64,000 bases of DNA, from contig NZ_BMVG01000008.1 in NCBI RefSeq assembly GCF_014650595.1, positions 248,001 to 312,000 of the forward strand, given 5' to 3'. Below, in pieces: positions 50,184 through 59,261 of this stretch. The notes under the pieces were generated by a model. That model saw only the letters and a list, made by a program, of their open reading frames with translations, was not told where the DNA came from and made no database searches. The position numbers were made by a program, and so were the translations under genes. The first letter of the stretch is position 1; each line of letters begins with the position of its first letter. The DNA comes from Streptomyces alanosinicus (GTDB lineage: Bacteria > Actinomycetota > Actinomycetes > Streptomycetales > Streptomycetaceae).

Positions 50184-51392
50184 TCACAGCGGGGAGCGGG
50201 CCACCACCGCCACATAGGCGCCGAACAGCAGGGACACGACGGTCAGACCCGTGTAGATGACCACGACATGGGCCGGCCGGACGCGCCAGGTCCGGGTGAG
50301 GGCGCGGGCCATGGGGATGAGGAGGGGGAAGGCCGGCAGCAGGAAGCGCGGCTTGGAGGAGAAGGAACCGGAGCCCCCGACCACGAGCAGGATCAGGACG
50401 CCGGCGAAGACGACGAGGGCCAGTGGTGCGCGTTCCAGGCAGAGCAGCGCGAACAGCAGCACGCCGGCCGCGACTATCACCAGGGCCGCCGGGTAGACGA
50501 CGCCCCCGCCGTGCAGCAGCAGGGCCTTCAGGAAGCGCGCCGAGCCGAGACCGAAGTCGAAACGCGAGTCCCAGGCGCTCTGCACCTTGAAATAGCCGCC
50601 GAGCAGGTCGCCTGTCTGCCCGCCGACCCAGAGCACATAGCCGAGCCAGCCCAGCGGGGCGAGCACGGCGCCGGCCCACAGGCTCACCGGGACCCGGCCG
50701 CGCTCCCGCAGCGCCTCGTGGGCGGCGGCGAGGGAGACGGCCAGGGCGATCGCGAATCCGCTCGGCCGGGACAGCCCGGCCAGCGCGGCCAGCGTGCCGG
50801 CCCACAGCCAACGGCGCTTGAGTACGAAGTACAGGGACCAGATGGCGAGCGCGGCGAAGAGGGACTCGGTGTAGGCGATGGTCAGCTCGACCGCGTGCGG
50901 CAGGGCGGCCCACAGCGCGACCAGGGCGGTGGCGACCCCGCGGCCGTAGAGGTGATGACCGATGACGTAGACCCCGTACGCCGCCACACCCGCGGCGATC
51001 CACGCGATGAGCAGGGCGGCCTGGCCGGGGCTGAACGGCAGCACGGTGGACAGCGCCCTGATGAGCCCGGGGTACAGCGGGAAGAACGCCCAGTCGCTCT
51101 GGACGGCGCCCTGCGGGGTGATCCAGATCCGGTGGCCGTAGCCCTGGGCGGCGATATGCAGGTACCAGCGGGAGTCCCAGGAGTGGGCGAAGCTCTTGAC
51201 CAGCGGATGACCCCGCACCGCGTTCGTGACGATCACCATCAGGACCCCGGCGAGCCGCACGGCCACGAACAGGGCGAGGGCTGCCAGCGCTCCCTCCGGG
51301 AACCCGCGCCGGGCGATCCGGGGCAGGGCCGGGGGTCGGAGGGGACGGGACGGGGCGGCCGATTCGGGCCGCGGTACGGAGGAGGTGCTCAC
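50184..51392 (-). CDS. PIG-V/GT39-like membrane glycosyltransferase
   Basis: About 402 residues with roughly nine to ten hydrophobic helices. The first extracytoplasmic loop contains FAHSWDSRWYLHIAAQGYGH, and ELTIAYTESLFAALAIWSLY and LAGLSRPSGFAIAL follow. These are the conserved WDxxWYxxIA-GY, TES and RP-G positions of polyprenyl-phosphate-dependent mannosyltransferases of the PIG-V class. It probably transfers mannose from polyprenyl-phosphate-mannose to an exported acceptor. The start is uncertain: GTG 51392 is preferred; an in-frame TTG lies 36 nt upstream. Confidence 0.83.
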   Translation of the reverse strand: MSTSSVPRPESAAPSRPLRPPALPRIARRGFPEGALAALALFVAVRLAGVLMVIVTNAVRGHPLVKSFAHSWDSRWYLHIAAQGYGHRIWITPQGAVQSDWAFFPLYPGLIRALSTVLPFSPGQAALLIAWIAAGVAAYGVYVIGHHLYGRGVATALVALWAALPHAVELTIAYTESLFAALAIWSLYFVLKRRWLWAGTLAALAGLSRPSGFAIALAVSLAAAHEALRERGRVPVSLWAGAVLAPLGWLGYVLWVGGQTGDLLGGYFKVQSAWDSRFDFGLGSARFLKALLLHGGGVVYPAALVIVAAGVLLFALLCLERAPLALVVFAGVLILLVVGGSGSFSSKPRFLLPAFPLLIPMARALTRTWRVRPAHVVVIYTGLTVVSLLFGAYVAVVARSPL

Positions 51393-51460
51393 TCTGTTGA
51401 CCTTGGGCACGCCAGGTAAGACGTGCAATCCGCGACTCGGGTTTCTTACGGACTTCCACC

Positions 51461-51476
51461 CTGATTCAGGAATCAG
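51461..51476. promoter_or_regulatory. Inverted repeat upstream of gap
   Basis: CTGATTC-AG-GAATCAG is a perfect 7-bp-arm palindrome in the divergent spacer between the PIG-V-like gene and the GAPDH gene, about 100 nt before the latter. It has the form of a dimeric-regulator operator. TTAGCATAT (51538-51546) is a possible -10 region for the GAPDH gene. Confidence 0.45.
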
Positions 51477-51575
51477 TCAAGGAATGGGTGCAAATCCCTT
51501 ACTCCACCCCTCCTGAAGGAGCACGTGAGAAGTCTGGTTAGCATATGAGCGCTCCCTAGCTCGAAAGATGGATCC

Positions 51576-53021
51576 GTGACTGTCAACGACGACTCGTTCA
51601 CCAACTGGAAGATCCGCGAGGAGATCGCGGAGTCGATGATCCCGCTCATCGGGAAGCTGCACCGCGAGCGGGACGTGACCGTCCTGCTGCACAGCCGCTC
51701 CTTGGTGAACAAGTCGGTGGTCAGCATCCTCAAGACGCACCGTTTCGCCCGGCAGATCGCCGGCGCCGAGCTGTCCGTCACCGAGACCATGCCGTTCCTG
51801 GAGGCCCTGACCACGCTCGACCTCGGGCCCTCCCAGATCGACCTCGGCATGCTGGTCACCACCTACATGGCCGACGAGCGCGGCCTGAGCGTGGCGGAGT
51901 TCACCGCCGAGGCCGTCGCCGGCGCGACGGGCGCGAACAAGATCGAGCGCCGTGAGCCGCGCGACGTCGTCCTGTACGGCTTCGGCCGCATCGGCCGGCT
52001 CGTCGCCCGGCTGCTGATCGAGAAGGCCGGCTCCGGCAACGGCCTGATGCTGCGGGCCATCGTGGTGCGCGGCGGCGGCGCCGAGGACATCGTCAAGCGC
52101 GCCTCGCTGCTGCGCCGCGACTCCATCCACGGGCAGTTCCAGGGCACGATCACGGTCGACGAGGCCAACAGCACCATCGTGGCCAACGGCAATGCCATCA
52201 AGGTGATCTACGCCGACGACCCGAGCGCCGTCGACTACACCGAGTACGGCATCCGGGACGCCATCCTCATCGACAACACCGGCAAGTGGCGCGACCGCGA
52301 GGGCCTGTCCAAGCACCTGCGCCCCGGTATCGAGAAGGTCGTCCTCACCGCGCCGGGCAAGGGCGACGTCCCGAACATCGTGCACGGCGTCAACCACGAC
52401 ACTGTCAAGCCGGACGAGCAGATCCTGTCCTGCGCCTCCTGCACCACCAACGCGATCGTCCCGCCGCTGAAGGCGATGGACGACGAGTACGGTGTGCTGC
52501 GCGGCCATGTGGAGACCGTCCACTCGTTCACCAACGACCAGAACCTGCTCGACAACTACCACAAGTCCGAGCGCCGCGGCCGCTCCGCGCCGCTGAACAT
52601 GGTGATCACCGAGACGGGTGCCGCTTCCGCGGTCGCCAAGGCCCTGCCGGACCTGAAGGCGCCGATCAGCGGCAGCTCGATCCGGGTGCCCGTGCCGGAC
52701 GTCTCGATCGCCATCCTCAATCTGCAGCTGGCCCGCGAGACCACCCGTGAGGAGGTCCACGACTACCTCCGCGAGGTGTCGCTGACCTCCCCGCTCAAGC
52801 GCCAGATCGACTTCACCACGGCGCCCGACGCGGTCTCCAGCGACTTCATCGGCTCGCGCCACGCCTCGATCGTGGACGCCGGCGCCCTCAAGGTCGACGG
52901 CGACAACGCGATCCTCTACCTCTGGTACGACAACGAGTTCGGCTACTCCTGCCAGGTCGTCCGGGTCGTCCAGCATGTGTCGGGCGTCGAGTACCCGACG
53001 TACCCGACGACGGCGGTCTGA
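51576..53021 (+). CDS. gap: Glyceraldehyde-3-phosphate dehydrogenase, long form
   Basis: A 481-residue GAPDH with a ~125-residue N-terminal extension (MTVNDDSFTNWKIREEIAES, then LLHSRSLVNKSVVSILKTHR) before the Rossmann domain VVLYGFGRIGRLVARLLIEK. The catalytic block is ILSCASCTTNAIVPPLKAMD (Cys289), followed by HSFTNDQNLLDNYHKSERRG and the C-terminal VDGDNAILYLWYDNEFGYSC. This extended class is common in Streptomyces beside the standard ~335-residue enzyme. It interconverts glyceraldehyde-3-phosphate and 1,3-bisphosphoglycerate. The start is GTG, with a weak GGA upstream. A very strong hairpin terminator follows the stop. Confidence 0.95.
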   Translation: MTVNDDSFTNWKIREEIAESMIPLIGKLHRERDVTVLLHSRSLVNKSVVSILKTHRFARQIAGAELSVTETMPFLEALTTLDLGPSQIDLGMLVTTYMADERGLSVAEFTAEAVAGATGANKIERREPRDVVLYGFGRIGRLVARLLIEKAGSGNGLMLRAIVVRGGGAEDIVKRASLLRRDSIHGQFQGTITVDEANSTIVANGNAIKVIYADDPSAVDYTEYGIRDAILIDNTGKWRDREGLSKHLRPGIEKVVLTAPGKGDVPNIVHGVNHDTVKPDEQILSCASCTTNAIVPPLKAMDDEYGVLRGHVETVHSFTNDQNLLDNYHKSERRGRSAPLNMVITETGAASAVAKALPDLKAPISGSSIRVPVPDVSIAILNLQLARETTREEVHDYLREVSLTSPLKRQIDFTTAPDAVSSDFIGSRHASIVDAGALKVDGDNAILYLWYDNEFGYSCQVVRVVQHVSGVEYPTYPTTAV

Positions 53022-53029
53022 CGGCGTCC

Positions 53030-53092
53030 CGCCCCGCAGCACGACGGCCGCCGACCGGGGTCTCCGGTCGGCGGCCGTCGTGCTGCGGGGCG
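53030..53092. terminator. 29-bp perfect hairpin, bidirectional terminator
   Basis: The arms 53030-53058 and 53064-53092 are perfectly complementary (29 bp) around the loop GGTCT (53059-53063). The hairpin lies between the convergent gap (ends 53021) and collagenase (ends 53098) genes and can terminate both. It is the longest perfect stem in the window. Confidence 0.9.
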
Positions 53093-53097
53093 TGCGC

Positions 53098-55056
53098 TCA
53101 GGCCTTGGCGGGCTTGGCGCAGGAGCCCGCGGCACACGCCGTGAGCCACTGGTCGAAGTCGGCGTCATAGCGGGTGCCGATGCCGTCGTGGTAGACGGCG
53201 TATCCGCCGGCGTAGTCCCCGACGCGGAAGCGGGCGAGCATGTTCTGGATGTCGTCGGGATGGTTCTCGGCCATGTAGCGCACGGCGAGATAGCCCCACG
53301 GGTAGGTGCGGATCGTGTCGCTGTTGTCGTAGGTGTTCTCGAAGAGGGTGCTCAGCTTGTACGTGTGCCGAGCCGCCTCCTGGACCGCCTGGTCGTCGGC
53401 GATGTTCCGGTAGCCGTAGGACACGTACTCCGCGAGGCCCTCGATCCACCACACGTCGGGCACCGAGATCTGCTGGTCGAAGGGGCCCTTCATGTCGTCG
53501 CGGCCGTCGAGGAAGTGCGTGTACTCGTGGTTGAGGTTCCAGATCCGGGCCGTGAAGCCGTCGTCGGAGCCCTTCTGGTACATGATCGACGTGGTGTGGT
53601 TGTCCGGGTCGGACGGGTTGCCGTCGAGCGTGATGCCGCCGTTGTCGGTGCTCACGCCCCAGATCGCGCCGGCGTAGGTCTGGTAGTCGGCGCGGCTCGC
53701 GAAGACCACGAGCTGGATGGCGGAGACGTACTGGCCGGGTATCGGGCCGTCGGCCTTCACCAGGCCGCGGAAGTAGCCGTCCTGGTGCAGCACGCTGGCG
53801 CAGACCGCGTCGAGGTCGGCGTCCGTGAGGTCCTGGGCGAGGATGCTGTGGTCCGCGTCGCAGGAGTGGGTGATCGGCAGGGCGGCCGCGGTCAGCTTGG
53901 CGGGCAGGTCGCAGACGTCGTAGTACGCGCAGTCGCTGCCGTCGTAGGCGTTCGCCTGCGTGGCGACGGCCACCCAGAGCGCGGCCGTCGGGCCGGTGAT
54001 CGCGGACTGGTCCAGCAGATCCTTGGCGAGCGGCTTCACGGTCGCCTGGAGTTCCGGGTGTTCGACGTAACGGGCCAGGTTCATCCCCGCGTTGGAGTCC
54101 AGGAAGGCATTGCCGGTGCCGAGCAGGTCCGTGTGGTCCAGGGCGAACTCGTGCAGGGTGTCGGTGATCGACGGGTCCGCGACGACCGCCTTGACGTAGT
54201 CGGGGTTCCAATTGCCACGCCACAGCGGGGTGTAGACGTCGTTGATCGCCCTGACCATGCTGTCCACGGAGTCGTACGAGCTGTCGTAGGCGCTCAACAA
54301 CCGCTCGTAGACGGGAAGATAGCGGCCCTGGAGGTCGGCGCTGTCGGTGAGGATGACGGTCTCGCCGAGGATGTCGCCGTTCACCGCCGACACATCGTTC
54401 GAGTGCGAGCGGGCGAAGAAGGCGTCCAGGCCGGCCGAGACGGCCTTGGTGAGCCGGGCGCCGTACGTGCCCACGTCCCCGGGATGGTTGAACTGCGCGT
54501 AGTAGCCGGCCCGCAGGAAGAGGACCAGCTGTTCCAGGCCGCCGGAGTCGTCGCCGCGGTACTGTCCGGCCGTGCGCGTGAACGCGGCCGCCACACTGAG
54601 CATCTGGGCCTCGACGAAGACGTTGTGCGCGTCCTGGCCGGTCACCGAGAACAGGGTGTTGACGCAGTCCGTCGTCGACGCCTTCACGAAGGCGACAAGG
54701 GCGGAGCCGCTGCGGCTGCCGAAGTCGCCGGGCGTACAGGAGGCCGCCCTCGCGGCCTTGCGGGCCGGAGCGGGTGACAGCGGCCGCAGGGGCGGGAGTT
54801 GGGCCGGACTGAGCCGCCGGGCCTGGCTCGCGGGACGCTCGGTGACGGCGTTGGCCGCGCCGGCCGGCGACGGCACCGGCACCTGCGCGCGGGACTGTGG
54901 GGCGGCACCGGTGTGCGGCTGCGGCGCCGCCAGCGCGGGCGTCGACAGCAGCCCGGCCAGGGTGACGCAGACGGCCGCGGCGCCGGCCACGCGTGCGGAC
55001 GTACGGCGGTGTGTGCGGCCGGGCATGCGTCTGGGCGGCGCGAAGCGATAGCGCAT
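53098..55056 (-). CDS. Secreted M9-family microbial collagenase
   Basis: A 652-residue exported metalloprotease. A signal peptide (RVAGAAAVCVTLAGLLSTPA) and a Pro-rich pro-region are followed by the collagenase activator-like helical domain (from CTPGDFGSRSGSALVAFVKA) and the peptidase domain. Zinc ligands lie in NHEYTHFLDGR near residue 507, with the third Glu in VWWIEGLAEYVSYGY about 30 residues on. LTACAAGSCAKPAKA ends the chain, so PKD/collagen-binding modules of larger M9 enzymes are absent. GGAGGA before the ATG at 55056 is strong. It should degrade collagen or related extracellular protein. Confidence 0.92.
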   Translation of the reverse strand: MRYRFAPPRRMPGRTHRRTSARVAGAAAVCVTLAGLLSTPALAAPQPHTGAAPQSRAQVPVPSPAGAANAVTERPASQARRLSPAQLPPLRPLSPAPARKAARAASCTPGDFGSRSGSALVAFVKASTTDCVNTLFSVTGQDAHNVFVEAQMLSVAAAFTRTAGQYRGDDSGGLEQLVLFLRAGYYAQFNHPGDVGTYGARLTKAVSAGLDAFFARSHSNDVSAVNGDILGETVILTDSADLQGRYLPVYERLLSAYDSSYDSVDSMVRAINDVYTPLWRGNWNPDYVKAVVADPSITDTLHEFALDHTDLLGTGNAFLDSNAGMNLARYVEHPELQATVKPLAKDLLDQSAITGPTAALWVAVATQANAYDGSDCAYYDVCDLPAKLTAAALPITHSCDADHSILAQDLTDADLDAVCASVLHQDGYFRGLVKADGPIPGQYVSAIQLVVFASRADYQTYAGAIWGVSTDNGGITLDGNPSDPDNHTTSIMYQKGSDDGFTARIWNLNHEYTHFLDGRDDMKGPFDQQISVPDVWWIEGLAEYVSYGYRNIADDQAVQEAARHTYKLSTLFENTYDNSDTIRTYPWGYLAVRYMAENHPDDIQNMLARFRVGDYAGGYAVYHDGIGTRYDADFDQWLTACAAGSCAKPAKA

Positions 55057-55263
55057 CTGGATTCCTCCACGAAGGGATGCGCCTCGGTGGGGTGTTGAGG
55101 CGTGTGTGGCACTGTCTCAGCGAGCCACCCGCCCCAACAATGCCGTGTGACATAGCACATGGCATTGACCGCTCATAACATCATGGATCGCTCATGACAT
55201 CGCGGTGCGCCGTCGACCATGCGCCATTGGCAGTGCGCCATGGACCGTGCGCCAATGACCCCA

Positions 55264-56217
55264 CTAGGCCCCGGTGACGCTCCAGGTGCGCGAGGCCCAG
55301 GCGCGCAGGTGGGGTGCCTGGGCGACGAGATCGCGATAGGCGGCCGTGGCGGACTGGGAGAGGGCCTCCATGACCTCGCCGGTCACGGTGTCGGGCCGCC
55401 AGGCCAGTACATAACGGCACCACAGCGGGGAGCCGACCAGCGGCTTGACCACGACGTGCGGGATCGGCCGCAGCGTCGGCTGGACGAGGGACACCCCGAG
55501 GCCGTCGGCGATCATGCTCTGCAGCTGGGTCTGGTCGCCGAGGAACTCGTGCACGGTGACCGGTGTGAAGCCGGCCGCCGCACAGGCGTCGTAGAACACA
55601 CCTGGCCAGCCGGCCCCGTCGTCCGGGGTGACGAACCACGCGTCCTCGGCCAGATCGGCGAGCTGGACCTGCGCGCACTGCCGCAGCCGGTGCCGGGAGG
55701 GCAGGGCGACGAACGTCGGCTCCGTGACGATCCCGCGGTGCCGCACCGCGTCGGAGTGGCGCAGCTCCATGCCCGGATAGTCGGCGGCGATGGCCGCGTC
55801 CACCGAGCCGTCCTCCAGCAGCTCGACGATCCGCGAGGAGGCGTAGACGCTGGTGACCGCGACGGACAGGTCCGGCAGCCGGGTGCGGATACGGGAGACC
55901 GTCCCGGACAGCATGGGCGAGTTGGTCGCCGCGACGCGCAGACTGCGGCGGGGCGGCGCGGCGGCCGGCCGGTGGCCGATGGCGTCGGCACGGGCCAGCA
56001 CGTCGCGGGCCTGGGCGACGACCTCGACGCCGTAGCGGGTCGGCCGTACTCCGCTCGTGCCGCGTTCGAAGAGCGACTCGCCCAGGTGGCGTTCGATGCG
56101 CCGCAGCTGGGTGCTCACGGCGGGCTGCGAGTAGCCGAGCTGTGTCGCGGCGCGCCCCACACTGCCGGCGTCGGCGATCGCGCACAGCACCCGCAGGTGC
56201 CGCAGCTCCAGCTCCAT
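55264..56217 (-). CDS. LysR family transcriptional regulator
   Basis: A 317-residue LTTR. The N-terminal winged HTH spans residues 1-60 (MELELRHLRVLCAIADAGSV, then AATQLGYSQPAVSTQLRRIE). The LysR substrate domain starts at SLRVAATNSPML and ends near TGEVMEALSQSA. GGGGAGT before the ATG at 56217 supports the start over a longer frame. It has no divergent partner in the immediate 277-bp upstream spacer; the imine-reductase gene upstream runs in the same direction. The target and coinducer are unknown. Confidence 0.92.
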   Translation of the reverse strand: MELELRHLRVLCAIADAGSVGRAATQLGYSQPAVSTQLRRIERHLGESLFERGTSGVRPTRYGVEVVAQARDVLARADAIGHRPAAAPPRRSLRVAATNSPMLSGTVSRIRTRLPDLSVAVTSVYASSRIVELLEDGSVDAAIAADYPGMELRHSDAVRHRGIVTEPTFVALPSRHRLRQCAQVQLADLAEDAWFVTPDDGAGWPGVFYDACAAAGFTPVTVHEFLGDQTQLQSMIADGLGVSLVQPTLRPIPHVVVKPLVGSPLWCRYVLAWRPDTVTGEVMEALSQSATAAYRDLVAQAPHLRAWASRTWSVTGA

Positions 56218-56494
56218 CGCACCACTCCCCGTTCCCGTCCCCGGCCGGCCCCGCGAGATCCGTTCGCCCCGTCCGGGAAAACGCGTGCTCACAGGCACCG
56301 CCGGCCGTGGTCGCGGCCGGCGGACCGAAGCGTCGCACCGTGCCGCGTCCGGCACAAGTCGCAGGTCCGCCGACCTCGGGCCCGCAGGTCCGCCGGCCGT
56401 GGCGCCGCCCGGTCGGTGTGCGGGCCGGCCCCTTGCACAGCACGCCCGGGTTCACGGCACGCCCAGGTCCACGGCACGCCCGGGCCCGTTCGGC

Positions 56495-57382
56495 TCAGCG
56501 CCGGCCCAGGACCTCCGCGACCCGGATGAAGCCGTCGGTGCCGTGGCCGAGGCCGATGGTGCGCCGGGCCAGGCCCTCCGCCGCGCGCATCACGCCCGCG
56601 TCGATGCCATGGGCTTCGGAGAGGCCGATGACATGGCTCATGGTCGAGGCGGCCGAGGTGAGGGGATTGATCGCCCCGGAGTAGCTGCCGTCGTCGGCGT
56701 CCTGCGCGAACTCGGCGAAGAGCGGGGGCAGGATCGCGCCGATGCCCTGCGCGAAGGGGGCGAGTTCGCCGGCGGTGACCCCCTCGGCCCGGGCGATCGC
56801 CACAGCGTGCGCATAGCCCGCCATCGCCGTCCAGAAGAGGTCGAGCAGCGCGATGTCGAAGGTGGCGGCGCGCCCGATCTCCGCACCGAGGTGGGTGTGC
56901 CCGCCGCCCAGCGCCGCCAGCACGGGCCGGTACTCCTCGTACAGCTCCCGCGGTCCGCTGTACAGGAAGACGGCTTCGGGTGTTCCGATGCTGGGGGCCG
57001 CGGTCATGATCGCGCCGTCCAGGTAGCGGATGCCGTGCTCCTCGGCCCACCGGGCCGTCCGCCGGGCCCGGTCCGGGGTGTCGGCGCTCAGGTTCACGAC
57101 GGTATGGCCCTTGAGCGCGCGGGTGACGGAGTCGGGGCGCAGGACGGCGTCGGCCGCGTCGTAGTTCACCACGCAGACCACCGTCAGATCCCCGGCGGCC
57201 ACCGCCTCCTCCGCCGTCGCGGCGCCGGCCGCGCCCTGCGCGATCAGTTCCCGGTCCCTGCCCGGTGTGCGGTTCCAGACCGTGGTCCGCAGCCCCGCCC
57301 TCAGGAACGCGCCGGCCAGCGCGCGGCCCATCGGACCGAGACCGAGCACGGTGACGGAAGGAAGATTCGTGGACGTGGACAT
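56495..57382 (-). CDS. Imine reductase-like NAD(P)-binding oxidoreductase
   Basis: A 295-residue beta-hydroxyacid-dehydrogenase-fold enzyme. SVTVLGLGPMGRALAGAFLR binds NADPH, with VWNRTPGR selecting phosphate. YLDGAIMTAAPSIGTPEAVF plus LYSGP is characteristic of imine reductases. ATFDIALLDLFWTAMAGYAH supplies the Asp found at the proton-donor position in the (R)-selective class. The long interdomain helix and dimer-forming C-terminus follow. It should reduce cyclic imines, with unknown natural substrate. GGGGAG precedes the ATG. It is divergent to an HxlR gene, its likely regulator. Confidence 0.9.
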   Translation of the reverse strand: MSTSTNLPSVTVLGLGPMGRALAGAFLRAGLRTTVWNRTPGRDRELIAQGAAGAATAEEAVAAGDLTVVCVVNYDAADAVLRPDSVTRALKGHTVVNLSADTPDRARRTARWAEEHGIRYLDGAIMTAAPSIGTPEAVFLYSGPRELYEEYRPVLAALGGGHTHLGAEIGRAATFDIALLDLFWTAMAGYAHAVAIARAEGVTAGELAPFAQGIGAILPPLFAEFAQDADDGSYSGAINPLTSAASTMSHVIGLSEAHGIDAGVMRAAEGLARRTIGLGHGTDGFIRVAEVLGRR

Positions 57383-57437
57383 GTTTCAACTCCCCGTAGA
57401 GACAGACAAGGTGGCCGTACGGCCTGGTGGGAAAAGA

Positions 57438-57812
57438 ATGAGGACGCCAATGACACGCAGCCGCGCCCAGGACCCGGACGTCTGCGGAGTGACCGCCGCG
57501 ATCGCCGTCATCGACGGCAAGTGGAAGACGTCCCTGCTCTGGCTGCTGGAGTCCGGACCGCACCGGCCCGCCGAACTACGGCGCCGGCTGCCGGGGTTGA
57601 GCGAGAAGGTGCTCACTCAGGCGCTGCGCGAGATGGCGGAGGACGGGCTGGTGCACCGGGAGGTGTACGACGTGCTGCCGCCGAAGACGGTGTACACGCT
57701 GACCGGTCTCGGCCGCGATCTGTCCGAGGCCCTGGGCCCTGTGTCCGACTGGGGACATGGGCACCTGGACCGGCTGCGCGAACGCGAACGCGAACGCGAG
57801 GCGGCTTCCTGA
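57438..57812 (+). CDS. HxlR family transcriptional regulator
   Basis: About 124 residues. The HxlR winged helix contains the family Cys and core DVCGVTAAIAVIDGKWKTSL, then LLESGPHRPAELRRRLPGLS, and wing VYDVLPPKTVYTLTGLGRDL. Many HxlR proteins use that Cys to sense electrophiles or oxidants. The C-terminus ends in a repeated Arg/Glu run encoded by a hexanucleotide repeat (GCGAAC, about 57779-57798). Two close ATGs (57438, 57450) are possible. It is divergent to the imine reductase across 55 nt. Confidence 0.9.
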   Translation: MRTPMTRSRAQDPDVCGVTAAIAVIDGKWKTSLLWLLESGPHRPAELRRRLPGLSEKVLTQALREMAEDGLVHREVYDVLPPKTVYTLTGLGRDLSEALGPVSDWGHGHLDRLREREREREAAS

Positions 57813-58276
57813 CCCAGGGTCAGTTTCCTGGCACACCATCGCACCCACCTCCTCTCGCGCTGTCGCCCTCGCCCCTGACCTCGTGAAACAGCCTCTCCCG
57901 GCCGGGCGGCGCTGCCAAGTACGCACAAAAAAGTGGGTGTCCGCCGGCCGACGGGCCACACCGGTACGAGGTGGTCAGGGCCTGCTGGTCGTCGGGCCGG
58001 GCCATGGTGGCCGTCAGGACGAGGGCGGTGACGCGCTCGACGACGCTGTGGCGGGCGGCAGGGCCGCCCAGGATGCGGCCGGCCGTAGGCGCCGGCGGTA
58101 CTGCTGCCGGCACCGTGGGCCAGGACGAGGCCGGAGCCGGAGCCGAGGCGGGTGGCGGACGCACGCCAGTTCGTGTGCGGGCGGCGTTGCCGCCGACCGA
58201 GCCGATGGCCGGCACCGGTCGCGGCCGGACACCGCCGCCTCGCCCGGTCCCGTCGGGCGAGGCGGCGGTGTCCGGG
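57813..58276. other. Gene-poor spacer with A-tract repeat and esterase-like remnant
   Basis: TACGCAC (57920-57926), six A residues and GTGGGTG (57933-57939) form an imperfect palindrome like those found before HxlR-type genes. On the minus strand, 58153-58079 reads TRLGSGSGLVLAHGAGSSTA followed by GAYG, which resembles the first strand and oxyanion loop of an alpha/beta hydrolase, but no frame continues. The 464-bp spacer thus looks like the scar of a deleted regulator/enzyme pair. Confidence 0.35.
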
Positions 58277-59182
58277 TCAGGGCACCAGGACGGCCTTGCC
58301 CTGGTTGCGGTGGGCCTCCAGGTCGGCGTGGGCCCGGGCGGCCTCGGCGAGCGGGTAGGTACGCCAGACCGGCACGGTGAGCTGTCCGGCGGCGGCCAGT
58401 CGCACCAGCTCCGGCAGGTCCGCTCCACCCTGATCCGCGGTGCCGGCGCTGAACCGGACGCCGTGCTGCGCGGCGGCCATGTCGGCGATGGTGATGACCT
58501 TGTCCGCGTCGCCGGTCAGGGCGACGGAGCCGGCGAGCACGCCGGCACCGGAGGCGTCGAACACGAAGTCCACGCCGCCCGCGGCGGCGGCCGCCACCCG
58601 CTCCGCCCAGCCGTCGCCATAGCGGACGGCGGTGGCTCCGAAGCCGGTGACGCGCTCCAGGTCGCGCTCGGCGGCGGTGCCGATGACGGTGATCCCGCGG
58701 GCGGCGGCCAGCTGGACCGCGAGGACGCCGACGCTGCCGGCGGCGCCATGGACGAGCAGGGTCCGGCCGGCCTGGACGCCCAGCCGGCCCAGCACGCGGG
58801 AGGCGGTCAGGCCGACGGTGACCAGCGAGGCGGCGACCTCCCAGGACAAGGCCCCGGGCTTGGCCGCCCGCCGCTCCAGCAGGGCGTACTCGCCGTAGCC
58901 GCCGCCCACGGTGGCGCCGAGGACCTCGTCCCCGACCGCCGCGTCGGCGCCCTCGCCGACGGCGTCGACGACACCGGACGCGTCGAGGCCGGGGATCACG
59001 GGGAAGTCGGCCGGGGCCATGCGGGCCATCAGGCCGGACCGGAGCTTCATGTCGATCGGGTTCACGGAGGCGGCCCTGACCTTGATGCGGACCTGGCCCG
59101 GGCCCGGCTCCGGCGGGCTGACCTCGGTCAGCCGGAGCACCTCGGGCCCGCCGTACTCGGAGTAGGTGATTGCTTGGGACAT
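58277..59182 (-). CDS. NADP-dependent quinone oxidoreductase-like MDR enzyme
   Basis: A 301-residue zinc-free medium-chain dehydrogenase/reductase. AITYSEYGGPEVLRLTEVSP opens the GroES-like domain, and VIPGLDASGVVDAVGEG and GTVG-type DEVLGATVGGGYGEYA follow. The NADPH domain has LLVHGAAGSVGVLAVQLAAA. It ends YPLAEAARAHADLEAHRNQG, typical of QOR-like alkene/quinone reductases. GGGAG before the ATG at 59182 sets the start. It is 79 nt downstream of the Old Yellow Enzyme gene and could be in the same MarR-controlled operon for dealing with reactive quinones or enones. Confidence 0.93.
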   Translation of the reverse strand: MSQAITYSEYGGPEVLRLTEVSPPEPGPGQVRIKVRAASVNPIDMKLRSGLMARMAPADFPVIPGLDASGVVDAVGEGADAAVGDEVLGATVGGGYGEYALLERRAAKPGALSWEVAASLVTVGLTASRVLGRLGVQAGRTLLVHGAAGSVGVLAVQLAAARGITVIGTAAERDLERVTGFGATAVRYGDGWAERVAAAAAGGVDFVFDASGAGVLAGSVALTGDADKVITIADMAAAQHGVRFSAGTADQGGADLPELVRLAAAGQLTVPVWRTYPLAEAARAHADLEAHRNQGKAVLVP

Positions 59183-59261
59183 CGGGAACTCCCGGTTGGA
59201 GATCGGAGAGGGGAACCGCACGTTCTGTCTCACCGTGCGACCCTGGGGGCGGGGCCGCCGC

